A stretch of DNA of 20,779 bases, from positions 1 to 20,779 of the forward strand of contig DCOU01000119.1 of NCBI GenBank assembly GCA_002322525.1, given 5' to 3'. The notes under the pieces are model-generated. The model searched no databases, was not told the origin of the DNA, and saw only the letters and a list, made by a program, of their open reading frames with translations. This document shows, in pieces, positions 6,544-13,642 of the stretch. A program made the position numbers and the translations under genes. The stretch comes from Candidatus Omnitrophica bacterium UBA1562. GTDB lineage: Bacteria > Omnitrophota > Gorgyraeia > Gygaellales > Profunditerraquicolaceae. The stretch's first letter is position 1. Every line of letters starts with the position of its first letter.

Positions 6544-7064
6544 AAGAGGCATTGCGTTATGGTTTTATTCTGGCAATGATTTGCGTTGTGGCAAGCGGCC
6601 TTTTAGGCGGAATGAATTCTTTAACTAGGCCTAAGATTATTGCCCAGGTGCAAGGAGAGGAACAGGCTGCTTTAAGAGAGGTCATGCCGGAAGGTCAACA
6701 TTTTGAACCAATAAAAAAAGGAAAGGATATTATTTATTATAAGGTCAATAATAAAGACGGTAAGTTTATCGGCGTTGCTTTTGAAGCTTCGGGTAAGGGC
6801 TATTCCAGTGTTATTGATACGCTGGTCGGTATGACCCAAGATGGCTCAATCGCGGCTATAAAGATATTGAATCAGAATGAAACCCCTGGCTTAGGAGCCC
6901 GTATTGCGGAATCATCTTTTACAGGGCGGTTTACCAATAAAAATATTCAAGGATTAACCGACATTCAAGCAATCACCGGTGCTACCATATCCTCAAAGGC
7001 AGTGATAAATTTAGTTCAAGAAAAAGCAAAAGAAATACAGGCATTGATAAAGAATGAAAAGTAA
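6540..7064 (+). CDS. rnfG: Rnf complex subunit RnfG (FMN-binding)
   Basis: The protein has 174 residues: an N-terminal membrane anchor (about 6-26) and an extracytoplasmic FMN-binding domain that should carry covalent FMN. Seen: GKGYSSVIDTLVGM, NETPGLGARI and the flavin site ITGATISS, with Thr149 as the likely attachment residue. The ApbE recognition pattern normally has Asp three residues before the T/S of TGAT; here that position is Gln143, with Asp at 141. It overlaps rnfC by ATGA and rnfD by 11 bases. The operon order rnfC-G-D differs from the common C-D-G order. Confidence 0.93.
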   Translation: MKEALRYGFILAMICVVASGLLGGMNSLTRPKIIAQVQGEEQAALREVMPEGQHFEPIKKGKDIIYYKVNNKDGKFIGVAFEASGKGYSSVIDTLVGMTQDGSIAAIKILNQNETPGLGARIAESSFTGRFTNKNIQGLTDIQAITGATISSKAVINLVQEKAKEIQALIKNEK

Positions 7065-8028
7065 ACTTATTGTAAACGTATCGCCGCATCTGCATAAGGA
7101 TGAATCAGTAAGTAAGATTATGTGGATGGTGGTTATAAGTTTAATCCCTGCAGGCGTTGCAGGCGTGCTTATCTTTGGGCTGGATGCGCTCTGGGTTATT
7201 CTGTTGGGCATTGTGTCTGCCTTAATTACAGAATGGATTATACAGTTATTAACTAAAAGAAGAGTCACCATTTTGGATGGGAGTGCATTTCTTACAGGTT
7301 TATTACTAGCATATAATTTACCAGCCAAAGTTCCTTTTTGGCTGCCGGTTGTAGGTTCTTTTTTTGCCATTGCCATAGGAAAACAGGTCTTTGGCGGGTT
7401 AGGCCAGAATATTTTTAATCCGGCATTAGTAGGCAGAGTTTTTCTTGTGGCCTCCTGGCCAAAATATATGACTACATTTACCCCGCCGCAAAATTTTGAC
7501 GCAATAACTTCCGCCACTCCGCTTGCCATAATAAAAGAAGGTCGGATATTAGAAAAAATTTCATATCTGAATCTATTCTTTGGTAACAGAGGGGGCTGTA
7601 TCGGTGAAGTTTGTATTTTCGCGCTTGTCTTAGGCGCTTTATTTCTTTTTATAAGAGGCTATATTTCCTGGCATATACCTATAACTTATACAGTTGTGGT
7701 GGGGTTATTTACCTATATATTCGGACAGAAGGGTCTATTTACCCCGCCCCTGCGCGCAGGAGCGGGGTTTGGCGGAGACTGGTTATTGCATATTTTATCC
7801 GGCGGCCTCATATTAGGTGCTTTCTTTATGGCTACAGATTATGTCACTTCACCTCTCACCAGATGCGGCCAAATTATCTTTGGCATTGGTTGCGGTTTAA
7901 TTACGGCAATTATTCGTCTCTGGGGTGGCTATCCTGAAGGTGTATCTTATGCCATACTTATGATGAATGCCGCCACGCCTATAATCGACAGGTATACCAA
8001 GAATAGAATTTATGGAACAAAAATATAA
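7054..8028 (+). CDS. rnfD: Rnf complex subunit RnfD
   Basis: This 324-residue integral membrane subunit has about nine to ten helices and covalent FMN. Seen: the N-terminal SPHLHKDESVSKIMW block, LDGSAFLTGLLLAYNLP, GGLGQNIFNPALVGRVF, the flavinylation motif DAITSATPL (Thr155), and SGGLILGAFFMATDYVTSP. The site-D consensus is intact. Residues 230-239 (TPPLRAGAGF) are coded by a palindromic insertion. Without it the sequence reads GLFGGDWLLHILSGG, as expected for the family. The stop codon abuts a heptamer hairpin that fills the gap to rnfE. Confidence 0.95.
   Translation: MKSKLIVNVSPHLHKDESVSKIMWMVVISLIPAGVAGVLIFGLDALWVILLGIVSALITEWIIQLLTKRRVTILDGSAFLTGLLLAYNLPAKVPFWLPVVGSFFAIAIGKQVFGGLGQNIFNPALVGRVFLVASWPKYMTTFTPPQNFDAITSATPLAIIKEGRILEKISYLNLFFGNRGGCIGEVCIFALVLGALFLFIRGYISWHIPITYTVVVGLFTYIFGQKGLFTPPLRAGAGFGGDWLLHILSGGLILGAFFMATDYVTSPLTRCGQIIFGIGCGLITAIIRLWGGYPEGVSYAILMMNAATPIIDRYTKNRIYGTKI
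7738..7771. repeat. In-frame 30-bp palindromic insertion inside rnfD
   Basis: ACCCCGCCCCTGCG (7741-7754) faces CGCAGGAGCGGGGT (7755-7768), a near-perfect palindrome with one mismatch and no loop. Flanking TTTA (7738-7741) and TTTG (7768-7771) look like a 4-bp direct repeat. Removing 30 bp keeps the frame and restores the usual LFGGD sequence. The ends match the CCCCG...CGGGG elements elsewhere in the window. Confidence 0.75.
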
Positions 8029-8157
8029 TGACAAATGACAAAATTCAAATATCAAAATAAATCCAAAATTCAAATGACAAATAACAAAATAAAAGTTTTG
8101 TAATTTGGTATTTGTGCTTTGTGCTTATTTTGAATTTTGTGCTTTGTAATTTGACAT
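8028..8157. repeat. Heptamer hairpin between rnfD and rnfE
   Basis: The left arm (about 8028-8092) repeats CAAANNN-type heptamers (ATGACAA twice, AATTCAA, ATATCAA and so on). The right arm (about 8094-8157) repeats the complement (ATTTGTG, CTTTGTG, AATTTTG). Each arm has one longer unit near its middle. The arms form an imperfect long stem. The first A of the repeat is the last base of the rnfD stop codon. rnfE starts 13 bases after it, with no strong Shine-Dalgarno sequence. Confidence 0.75.
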
Positions 8158-8169
8158 TAACTCCTAGAT

Positions 8170-8763
8170 ATGAAAAATCTATTCAAAGAGTTCCTAAAAG
8201 GTATTATTAGAGAAAATCCTACCTTTGTTTTGGTTTTAGGGCTCTGCCCTACTCTGGCAGTATCTACTTCGGTAATAAATGGTATAGGTATGGGAATTGC
8301 CGCTACCTTTGTTCTTTTAGGTTCTAATGTGATTGTCGCTCTGATTAAAAACATTATCCCGGCTAGAATACGTATACCGTGTTTTATTGTGGTAATAGCC
8401 ACCTTCGTGACCATTACTGAAATGACGATGAAGGCATATAGCCCGGCATTAAATCGTGCCTTAGGCATATATGTGCCCTTGATTGTGGTAAACTGCATTG
8501 TCTTGGGCCGTGCTGAAGCTTATGCCCAGAAGCAGACAGTATTGAATTCTTTATTTGACGGCCTGGGTATGGGCGTAGGTTTTACCCTGGCTTTAATTTT
8601 AATTTCAGGGATAAGAGAGGCCTTGGGGTCGGGGAAAATTCTGGGCTATACTCTGGTTCAGAAGTTTGAGCCGGCGTTTGTTTTAGGTATGCCTTCGGGC
8701 GCGCTTCTGGTTATCGGTTTATTGCTTGGTTTTTTTAATATCTTAAAAGGTAGAAGAGAATGA
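8170..8763 (+). CDS. rnfE: Rnf complex subunit RnfE
   Basis: The protein has 197 residues and six predicted membrane helices; it belongs to the RnfA/RnfE (NqrD/NqrE) family. Seen: NPTFVLVLGLCPTLAVS with Cys26, and VVNCIVLGRAEAYA with Cys109. With the matching cysteines of RnfA these are expected to hold the intramembrane [2Fe-2S] cluster. The ISGIREALGSG segment is typical. It starts just after the heptamer hairpin. Its TGA stop (8761-8763) lies in the left flank of a palindromic element. Confidence 0.95.
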   Translation: MKNLFKEFLKGIIRENPTFVLVLGLCPTLAVSTSVINGIGMGIAATFVLLGSNVIVALIKNIIPARIRIPCFIVVIATFVTITEMTMKAYSPALNRALGIYVPLIVVNCIVLGRAEAYAQKQTVLNSLFDGLGMGVGFTLALILISGIREALGSGKILGYTLVQKFEPAFVLGMPSGALLVIGLLLGFFNILKGRRE

Positions 8764-8819
8764 ATCCCGTTAGAGCCTTTTATCTAACGGGAAAAAATTG
8801 AGGTCTCTAACGGGATGAA
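8761..8819. repeat. Palindromic element at the rnfE/rnfA junction
   Basis: ATCCCGTTAGAG (8764-8775) pairs perfectly with CTCTAACGGGAT (8805-8816). A third copy of the right arm, TCTAACGGG (8783-8791), lies between them, followed by an A-run. TGAA occurs at both borders (8761-8764 and 8816-8819). The left TGA is the rnfE stop and the right-end ATG (8815-8817) is the rnfA start. Removing 55 bp would leave an ATGA stop/start overlap. The left arm can pair with either copy; only pairing with the nearer one leaves GAGG (8800-8803) and the rnfA start open. Confidence 0.85.
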
Positions 8820-9423
8820 CGTCGCGCAGTTTTTAACCATATTTATATCTGCAGTATTCCTTTACAATGTAATATTGTCGCGCTTTTTAGGTTTATGTTC
8901 TTTTGTGGCTATTTCAAAAGAGACAAAGCCGGCGATGGCTATGAGTTTAGCTGTAATGTTTGTTACCACTATGTCTTCTATCATCACCTGGTTTATCTAT
9001 AGATTTTTACTCATACCTTTTGGGCTAACTTATTTACGGACTATATCATTTATTTTAGTGATTGCCACCTTTGTGCAGTTTGTAGAGATGGTAATTAGAA
9101 AAATAAGCCCGCCGCTATATAGATTTTTTGGCATATATCTGCCTTTGATTACGGTAAATTGCGCAGTATTGGGGGTTGCGGTATTGAATGTGGATATGTT
9201 TTTTATTAATGGAAGAGCCATTACGGGAAGTTTTTATTATTCAGTATTTCAGGGCATATGCGTGGGCCTGGGTTATGCCCTGGCTATGCTTTTGATGTCA
9301 GGGATAAGAGAAAGATTAGATTTATGCAATGTCCCTAAAAGCGTAAAGGAATTTCCACTTGCCTTTATTATTGCCTCGATTATGTCTTTAAGTTTTATGG
9401 GATTTAATGGATTTAAGTTCTGA
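8815..9423 (+). CDS. rnfA: Rnf complex subunit RnfA
   Basis: The protein has 202 residues and six predicted membrane helices. It carries the paired motifs SRFLGLCSFVAI (Cys28) and TVNCAVLG, the partners of the RnfE cysteines for the shared [2Fe-2S] cluster. The LMSGIRERLDL segment is typical of the family. The start ATG is part of a palindromic element, with GAGG 11 bases upstream as a modest ribosome binding site. The stop overlaps the rnfB start as TGATG. Confidence 0.95.
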   Translation: MNVAQFLTIFISAVFLYNVILSRFLGLCSFVAISKETKPAMAMSLAVMFVTTMSSIITWFIYRFLLIPFGLTYLRTISFILVIATFVQFVEMVIRKISPPLYRFFGIYLPLITVNCAVLGVAVLNVDMFFINGRAITGSFYYSVFQGICVGLGYALAMLLMSGIRERLDLCNVPKSVKEFPLAFIIASIMSLSFMGFNGFKF

Positions 9424-10268
9424 TGGAAATCTTAATACCGATTTTAACTTTAGGGGTTTTGGGTTTTTTGTTCGGCATAGGATTAGCTATTGCCTCTAAG
9501 AAATTTACCGTAGAAACTGACCCGCGATTAGATAAAATTGTAGGGCTCCTATCTGGCTCAAACTGCGGTGCCTGCGGCCAAGCAGGTTGTTTTGGTTTTG
9601 CAGAAGCTGTGTTTAGCGGAAAGATGAAAATTGATAAATGCCGTGTCAGTTCAGATGTGGTGAAAGAAAATATCGCCAAAATTTTAGGCAGAAAGTTAGA
9701 AAAGGATTTAAAAAAAATTGCGGTTTTGCATTGTAACGGTGGCAGCAAAGTAAAGGATAAGTTTGTCTATAAAGGGGCCAGGGATTGCGTGGCGGCAAAT
9801 TTAGTCTTGGGTGGCCAAAAGGAATGCGTATGGGGTTGTTTGGGGTTCGGAGATTGTGAAAGGGTGTGTCCTTTTGGCGCCATAAAGATGTCTGGCGAAG
9901 GTTTACCAATTGTTGATAAGGATAAATGTAAAGCCTGTAATAAATGTGTCTTGGTCTGCCCTAAGAAACTATTTACTCTTGTGCCCATAACCCATCCGGT
10001 TTACCCCGTTAGAGACTATGAGATAACAGGTAAAATAGGTGATGTCTCTAACGGGGTGTATGTTGCCTGTAGCTCTTATGATTTAGGAAAGGATACAATA
10101 GCAGTTTGCCCGATAGGTTGTATTGCCTGTCGTAAATGCGAACAGGTCTGTCCGGTTGATGCCATACATGTCATTGATAACTTAGCCGTGTTGGATTATG
10201 ATAAATGTACATCTTGTGGCAAGTGCGTAGAAGTCTGCCCCACGAAAACGATAAGGAAGAGAGAATGA
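9423..10268 (+). CDS. rnfB: Rnf complex subunit RnfB (iron-sulfur)
   Basis: This 281-residue protein should accept electrons from ferredoxin. Seen: an N-terminal membrane anchor (about 3-24); a [4Fe-4S] domain with NCGACGQAGC and a later Cys; an RnfB-type segment with CVWGCLGFGDCERVCPFGAI; and ferredoxin motifs CKACNKCVLVCP, CIACRKCEQVCP and CTSCGKCVEVCP. Residues about 194-214 (YPVRDYEITGKIGDVSNGVY) are coded by a 57-bp palindromic insertion between two cluster-binding parts. Without it the protein reads THPVYVACSSYDLGK, close to the family. The TGA stop lies in the flank of another palindrome before purN. Confidence 0.95.
   Translation: MEILIPILTLGVLGFLFGIGLAIASKKFTVETDPRLDKIVGLLSGSNCGACGQAGCFGFAEAVFSGKMKIDKCRVSSDVVKENIAKILGRKLEKDLKKIAVLHCNGGSKVKDKFVYKGARDCVAANLVLGGQKECVWGCLGFGDCERVCPFGAIKMSGEGLPIVDKDKCKACNKCVLVCPKKLFTLVPITHPVYPVRDYEITGKIGDVSNGVYVACSSYDLGKDTIAVCPIGCIACRKCEQVCPVDAIHVIDNLAVLDYDKCTSCGKCVEVCPTKTIRKRE
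10000..10060. repeat. In-frame 57-bp palindromic insertion inside rnfB
   Basis: ACCCCGTTAGAGAC (10003-10016) pairs perfectly with GTCTCTAACGGGGT (10044-10057). Between the outer CCCC and GGGG the length is 53 bp, identical to the element in lysS. The centre shares ATAACAGGT with the lysS copy. TTTA/TGTA flank it 57 bp apart. It is read in the same codon phase as the lysS copy, giving PVR at the start and SNGV at the end. Confidence 0.9.
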
Positions 10269-10361
10269 ACCCCGCACCTTCTATAAATTCAAGAAATAAG
10301 AGAATAGGCTTGATAAAGGTGTGGGATAAAAGCTCGAATAAGAAAGAAGGTGCGGGGTGAA
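10266..10361. repeat. Palindromic element at the rnfB/purN junction
   Basis: CCCCGCACCTTCT (10270-10282) pairs perfectly with AGAAGGTGCGGGG (10345-10357). A degenerate third arm (AAGGTGTGGGAT, 10316-10327) lies between. TGAA stands at both borders (10266-10269 and 10358-10361). The left border holds the rnfB stop. The right arm ends in GTG, the purN start, with AAGG (10347-10350) as ribosome binding site inside the arm. Removing 92 bp restores an ATGA overlap. Confidence 0.85.
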
Positions 10362-10962
10362 TATTGCAGTCTTTGCCTCAGGCAGAGGGACGAATTTTGG
10401 CGCGATTATTAAGGCAACAAAATTAGGTAAAATCAAAGCAAATTTATCTTTATTAGTTTGTGATAATCCAAAAGCAGGCGCTATTGGCCGGGCAAAGAGA
10501 GCAGGGATAAAAATAGCGTTGGTAAAAAGAGAAGATTTTACAGATAAAAAAGATTTTGAAGCCAAAATTATTCAACATTTAGAAGAGAATAAAATTGATT
10601 TGATTGTTCTGGCAGGATTTATGCGCATGCTTTCACCTGAATTTGTAAGGAGGTACACAGGCCGTATCTTAAATATTCACCCCGCACTTCTACCATCCTT
10701 TAAAGGCTCAAGAAGCATCAAAGACGCCTTTGATTATGGGGTAAAGATTACCGGCGTAACCGTGCATTTTGTGGATGAGAAAATGGATCATGGGCCGATA
10801 ATTTTACAGAAGGCAGTCCAGATACAAGAAGATGATACCTTAGAATCCTTAGAGAAAAAGATTCATAAAATAGAGCATCGCCTTTATCCGCAAGCTTTAC
10901 GATTATATGTGGAAGGCAAGTTAAAATTAGAGGCAAGATTGGTCAGAATTTCTTCTCAGTAG
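10357..10962 (+). CDS. purN: Phosphoribosylglycinamide formyltransferase
   Basis: This 201-residue enzyme transfers a formyl group from 10-formyl-THF to GAR in purine synthesis. Seen: FASGRGTNFGAI (phosphate loop), LAGFMRMLSPEFV, the catalytic NIHPALLPSF with Asn106 and His108, and GVTVHFVDEKMDHGPII with the catalytic Asp near 144. These match the normal spacing, and the length is normal. The GTG start and its ribosome binding site are inside the right arm of a palindromic element. It is the last gene of the plus-strand block and overlaps the end of the convergent lipoprotein gene by 20 bases. Confidence 0.93.
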   Translation: MNIAVFASGRGTNFGAIIKATKLGKIKANLSLLVCDNPKAGAIGRAKRAGIKIALVKREDFTDKKDFEAKIIQHLEENKIDLIVLAGFMRMLSPEFVRRYTGRILNIHPALLPSFKGSRSIKDAFDYGVKITGVTVHFVDEKMDHGPIILQKAVQIQEDDTLESLEKKIHKIEHRLYPQALRLYVEGKLKLEARLVRISSQ

Positions 10963-11815
10963 GATTTTCCCAAATCGCCGCTTTATTTAAGACAATTTTA
11001 TCCTGCGTAACCAAATCAGTTATTTCTACCCGAGAAAAATCCTGAAAATCATATATCTTTAGGCAATAAGTTACGGTATTTAATACTTCTTTCATGACAT
11101 CTATAGGTTTATCGGGCTTTACAAGAGGTTTTATGGAATATTCCAGGATGAATGCATCATTATTGAATATGCCGTCTATCTTCTCTACTTTAAAATATTT
11201 TTTCAGGCCTTCCCCTTGAAACTCAACAGATATTCTCTGGACCATCTGTTGCGCGAGAAAATCCGGTAATCTGATATTGTACAATTTCAGATGCCGGCCT
11301 ATTGTATCCTGTATGGCTTCAGGATTTACGCTGAGTTTTATAACGTATCTTTTGTTAATCTCGGTCCAGGGAATAGATTCGGCGTAAGCTTTTTTTATAT
11401 CCAGCACATTACCAATAATAATGTAGTCTAAACCAATATTTATATCCGAAGCCCATAATGCAAAAAACTCCGGCGCCTTATCAGAACTGACGAAAACCCG
11501 GCCAACCGTATTTAGTATATTCCTTAATTTATCCGTCATCTCCTCATCAAAAATTTTGCCTTCTTTTACCCCATAGTCTTTATCCAGGATTTTTGCCAAG
11601 GGTAGATAAATCCAGAGCGTGGTTTCTGACCTTTGCGTGATTACATCCAGTTTATATTCATCTTTGCATATCTGCTTTACATGATAAGGGATGTCTTTTT
11701 CCTTAAAGGAAGGCTCCAGCGAATCTTGGCAACCGGATAAATTTACGTAAAGGAAAAGGCTAAAAAATAGAAGGGCGGATTTTACCAAATTCCTTGAAGA
11801 TAGCTTCAATTTCAT
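10943..11815 (-). CDS. Predicted lipoprotein, function unknown
   Basis: About 290 residues. Starting at the ATG at 11813-11815, the protein opens with a charged stretch (MKLKLSSRNLVK), a hydrophobic segment and a lipobox NLSGC: a type II signal peptide. An upstream ATG in the same frame would add 27 residues without signal character. The mature part is an alpha/beta protein with no motif I can name. The gene overlaps the end of the FtsH-like gene by 56 bases in another frame, so the two are translated from one message. Attachment to a membrane and work next to the membrane protease is a reasonable inference. Confidence 0.8.
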   Translation of the reverse strand: MKLKLSSRNLVKSALLFFSLFLYVNLSGCQDSLEPSFKEKDIPYHVKQICKDEYKLDVITQRSETTLWIYLPLAKILDKDYGVKEGKIFDEEMTDKLRNILNTVGRVFVSSDKAPEFFALWASDINIGLDYIIIGNVLDIKKAYAESIPWTEINKRYVIKLSVNPEAIQDTIGRHLKLYNIRLPDFLAQQMVQRISVEFQGEGLKKYFKVEKIDGIFNNDAFILEYSIKPLVKPDKPIDVMKEVLNTVTYCLKIYDFQDFSRVEITDLVTQDKIVLNKAAIWENPTEKKF

Positions 11816-13457
11816 CGTAATTAAGTTCGTCTTTGGCAAGCAATTCTTGGGCGAAGCGATCAAGCAGGCCGGATTCTTTTTTGAGGAGGTCTTCAACTTC
11901 TCTCAAGGATTCCTGTAAAATTTCCTGCACTTCATTATTCAGCTGCTGTTTTATCTGTTCTGATACAAAAGAGACGCTTTCACCCCTAAACACACCATAA
12001 TCCGAACGCATTGTCTCTAATAAACTATAATTACCCACCATGCCTGATTTTCCCATTCCCCATTCCCAGACCATATGATGGGCAATCCACATTGCAGTAG
12101 TAAAATCTTGGCTTACTCCGGACGTAGTTACCTTTAACTTTAATTTTTCTGCAGCATATGAACCCAGGTTTACTTTTATATCTCCTAAGTATTGTTCTCT
12201 TGTGCGCACATGAATTTCTTCCCGCGGCTGCGGCATAACAAAGCCAAGCGCTCCGCCTCGAGCAAGAATCGTAGCTTTAAAAACGTCCTTGTGCGGGGCT
12301 AAAAAATACATGGCAATGGCGTGCCCGGCTTCGTGATAAGCGATTTTTTCCCGCTCCTTTTGGGTAAAAACGATTTTATGTTTGATACCCATCTCAACCC
12401 GGTCGTAGGCTTCAGAGATTTCTTTCATTGAAATTGCCTCTTTTTTATTCCGCACGGCAATTAATGCCGCTTCTCTGATAAGGTTAGAAATATCAGCAGG
12501 GCTATTTCCTACTGTTAATTTGGCAAGCCTCAAGCGGTCAATCGTCCCATCATATTTTACTTCCTTAAAATAGTATTCAAATAATTTTTCTCTTTCATCT
12601 AGGTTAGGCAAATCCACATAGATTTTACGGTCGAATCTCCCTGGCCTGAGCAATGCCGGGTCTAAGAATCCTTCAGGGGCATTAGTTGCGCCGATGAGGA
12701 TTACATTATAATCTTTTTCTTTAAGGCCATCCATTTCTATAAGGAGTTGGTTTAAGGTGGTATTGGATTCTGTCTGTCCGCCGAAACCCCGGTCAACCGC
12801 GCGCTGCGCCCCTACCGCATCAAGTTCATCAATAAAGATAATACAACCGCCTTCCACATAAGCCAATTGCCGGGCTTGTTTAAAGAGTTTTCGGATACGG
12901 CTTGCTCCTACGCCTACAAACATCTCGATAAATTCTGAGCCTGACATAGGTATGAAGGGCATATTTGCTTCGGTGGCAATTGCCTTGGCAAGATAGGTTT
13001 TACCGCAACCGGGTGGGCCCATCACCAATATCCCCCTTAGAATTTTACCTCCGATTGCCTGTAGTTTTGCGCGGTCAGTAACTAAACGCACTACTTCCAT
13101 TGCTTCTTCTTTTGCCTCTTCCATACCTATGACATCTTGCCAGTGAATTTTTATATCTTTTCCTTCAACTGGTTTTTTACCTATGTGGGTAAATTTCATC
13201 TGTCCGCCACGCATCAGCCAAATCCAAAGCGCCCCGCTTAGGGGTAGGCTGATAACTTGCAGGACCAGGAAAATATAAAAGAATAGGCCATATTGGGCAA
13301 GCGCAGCTTTTTTAAAATAAGATTCAGAAGTAGACCAGGCCGTAATGGCATTACGCAGGAAAAATAGAAAAGAAATACCGAGGATGGTAGCCAGGAGTGC
13401 TACGGTAATGCCAATCCAGTGAAATTTTAAAAAAAGCTTAATCCTTCGTCCGTTCAT
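11760..13457 (-). CDS. Divergent FtsH-like membrane AAA metalloprotease
   Basis: The protein has 565 residues. Two predicted membrane helices (about 14-34 and 56-82) enclose a very short extracytoplasmic part. Then come the AAA domain with Walker A GPPGCGKT (147-154), a pore segment EMFVGVGASRIR, Walker B CIIFIDELDAVG, and the second region of homology (GATNAPEGFLDPALLRPGRF). The zinc protease follows, with HEAGH (375-379) and a downstream TSGVSQDFTTA Asp. All catalytic residues are present, so it should degrade membrane proteins. Unlike housekeeping FtsH it has Cys in Walker A and a divergent linker before the AAA domain; it is best called a paralogue. Its promoter is at 13520-13548. Confidence 0.9.
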   Translation of the reverse strand: MNGRRIKLFLKFHWIGITVALLATILGISFLFFLRNAITAWSTSESYFKKAALAQYGLFFYIFLVLQVISLPLSGALWIWLMRGGQMKFTHIGKKPVEGKDIKIHWQDVIGMEEAKEEAMEVVRLVTDRAKLQAIGGKILRGILVMGPPGCGKTYLAKAIATEANMPFIPMSGSEFIEMFVGVGASRIRKLFKQARQLAYVEGGCIIFIDELDAVGAQRAVDRGFGGQTESNTTLNQLLIEMDGLKEKDYNVILIGATNAPEGFLDPALLRPGRFDRKIYVDLPNLDEREKLFEYYFKEVKYDGTIDRLRLAKLTVGNSPADISNLIREAALIAVRNKKEAISMKEISEAYDRVEMGIKHKIVFTQKEREKIAYHEAGHAIAMYFLAPHKDVFKATILARGGALGFVMPQPREEIHVRTREQYLGDIKVNLGSYAAEKLKLKVTTSGVSQDFTTAMWIAHHMVWEWGMGKSGMVGNYSLLETMRSDYGVFRGESVSFVSEQIKQQLNNEVQEILQESLREVEDLLKKESGLLDRFAQELLAKDELNYDEIEAIFKEFGKIRPSIF

Positions 13458-13477
13458 ATCTATCCAGAAAGGATAAA

Positions 13478-13501
13478 CCTTCCTAAACCTTTAAAGGAAG
13501 G
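13478..13501. repeat. Hairpin in the FtsH-like gene leader
   Basis: CCTTCC (13478-13483) and GGAAGG (13496-13501) form a 6-bp stem. On the minus strand it lies about 20-44 bases before the ATG of the FtsH-like gene and after its predicted start point. It may influence translation; no clear ribosome binding site sits closer than a GGAT. Confidence 0.45.
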
Positions 13502-13519
13502 GTCAAATCATCCGGAAAT

Positions 13520-13548
13520 AAAATACCATATTTTAATATCTGTGTCAA
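13520..13548 (-). promoter_or_regulatory. Sigma-70 promoter for the FtsH-like gene
   Basis: Minus strand: TTGACA (13543-13548), a 17-base spacer ending in TGG, then TATTTT (13520-13525), i.e. a consensus -35 with an extended -10. It faces away from the lysS promoter about 40 bases off, so the two may share control. Confidence 0.7.
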
Positions 13549-13588
13549 TCTATATCAAAACTTAAATTTAAATTTAGAAAAAGCGTGG

Positions 13589-13617
13589 TTGACATAACTT
13601 AAATTATCCTATATAAT
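13589..13617 (+). promoter_or_regulatory. Consensus sigma-70 promoter for the lysS operon
   Basis: TTGACA (13589-13594), exactly 17 bases, TATAAT (13612-13617): both boxes match the consensus fully. The expected start is near 13624, giving a leader of about 77 bases that contains a perfect 28-bp palindrome. Confidence 0.85.
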
Positions 13618-13642
13618 TATTCCGAAGATAGCGACTTTTCTG

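Noticed and set aside
8783..8800. Inner arm with A-run at rnfE/rnfA as a terminator
   Set aside because: On the coding strand the stem is followed by A, not T, and it lies inside an operon; a plus-strand terminator is not supported.
11816..11896. Longer start for the lipoprotein gene
   Set aside because: The extra 27 residues would place the signal peptide internally; the inner ATG gives a standard lipoprotein signal.
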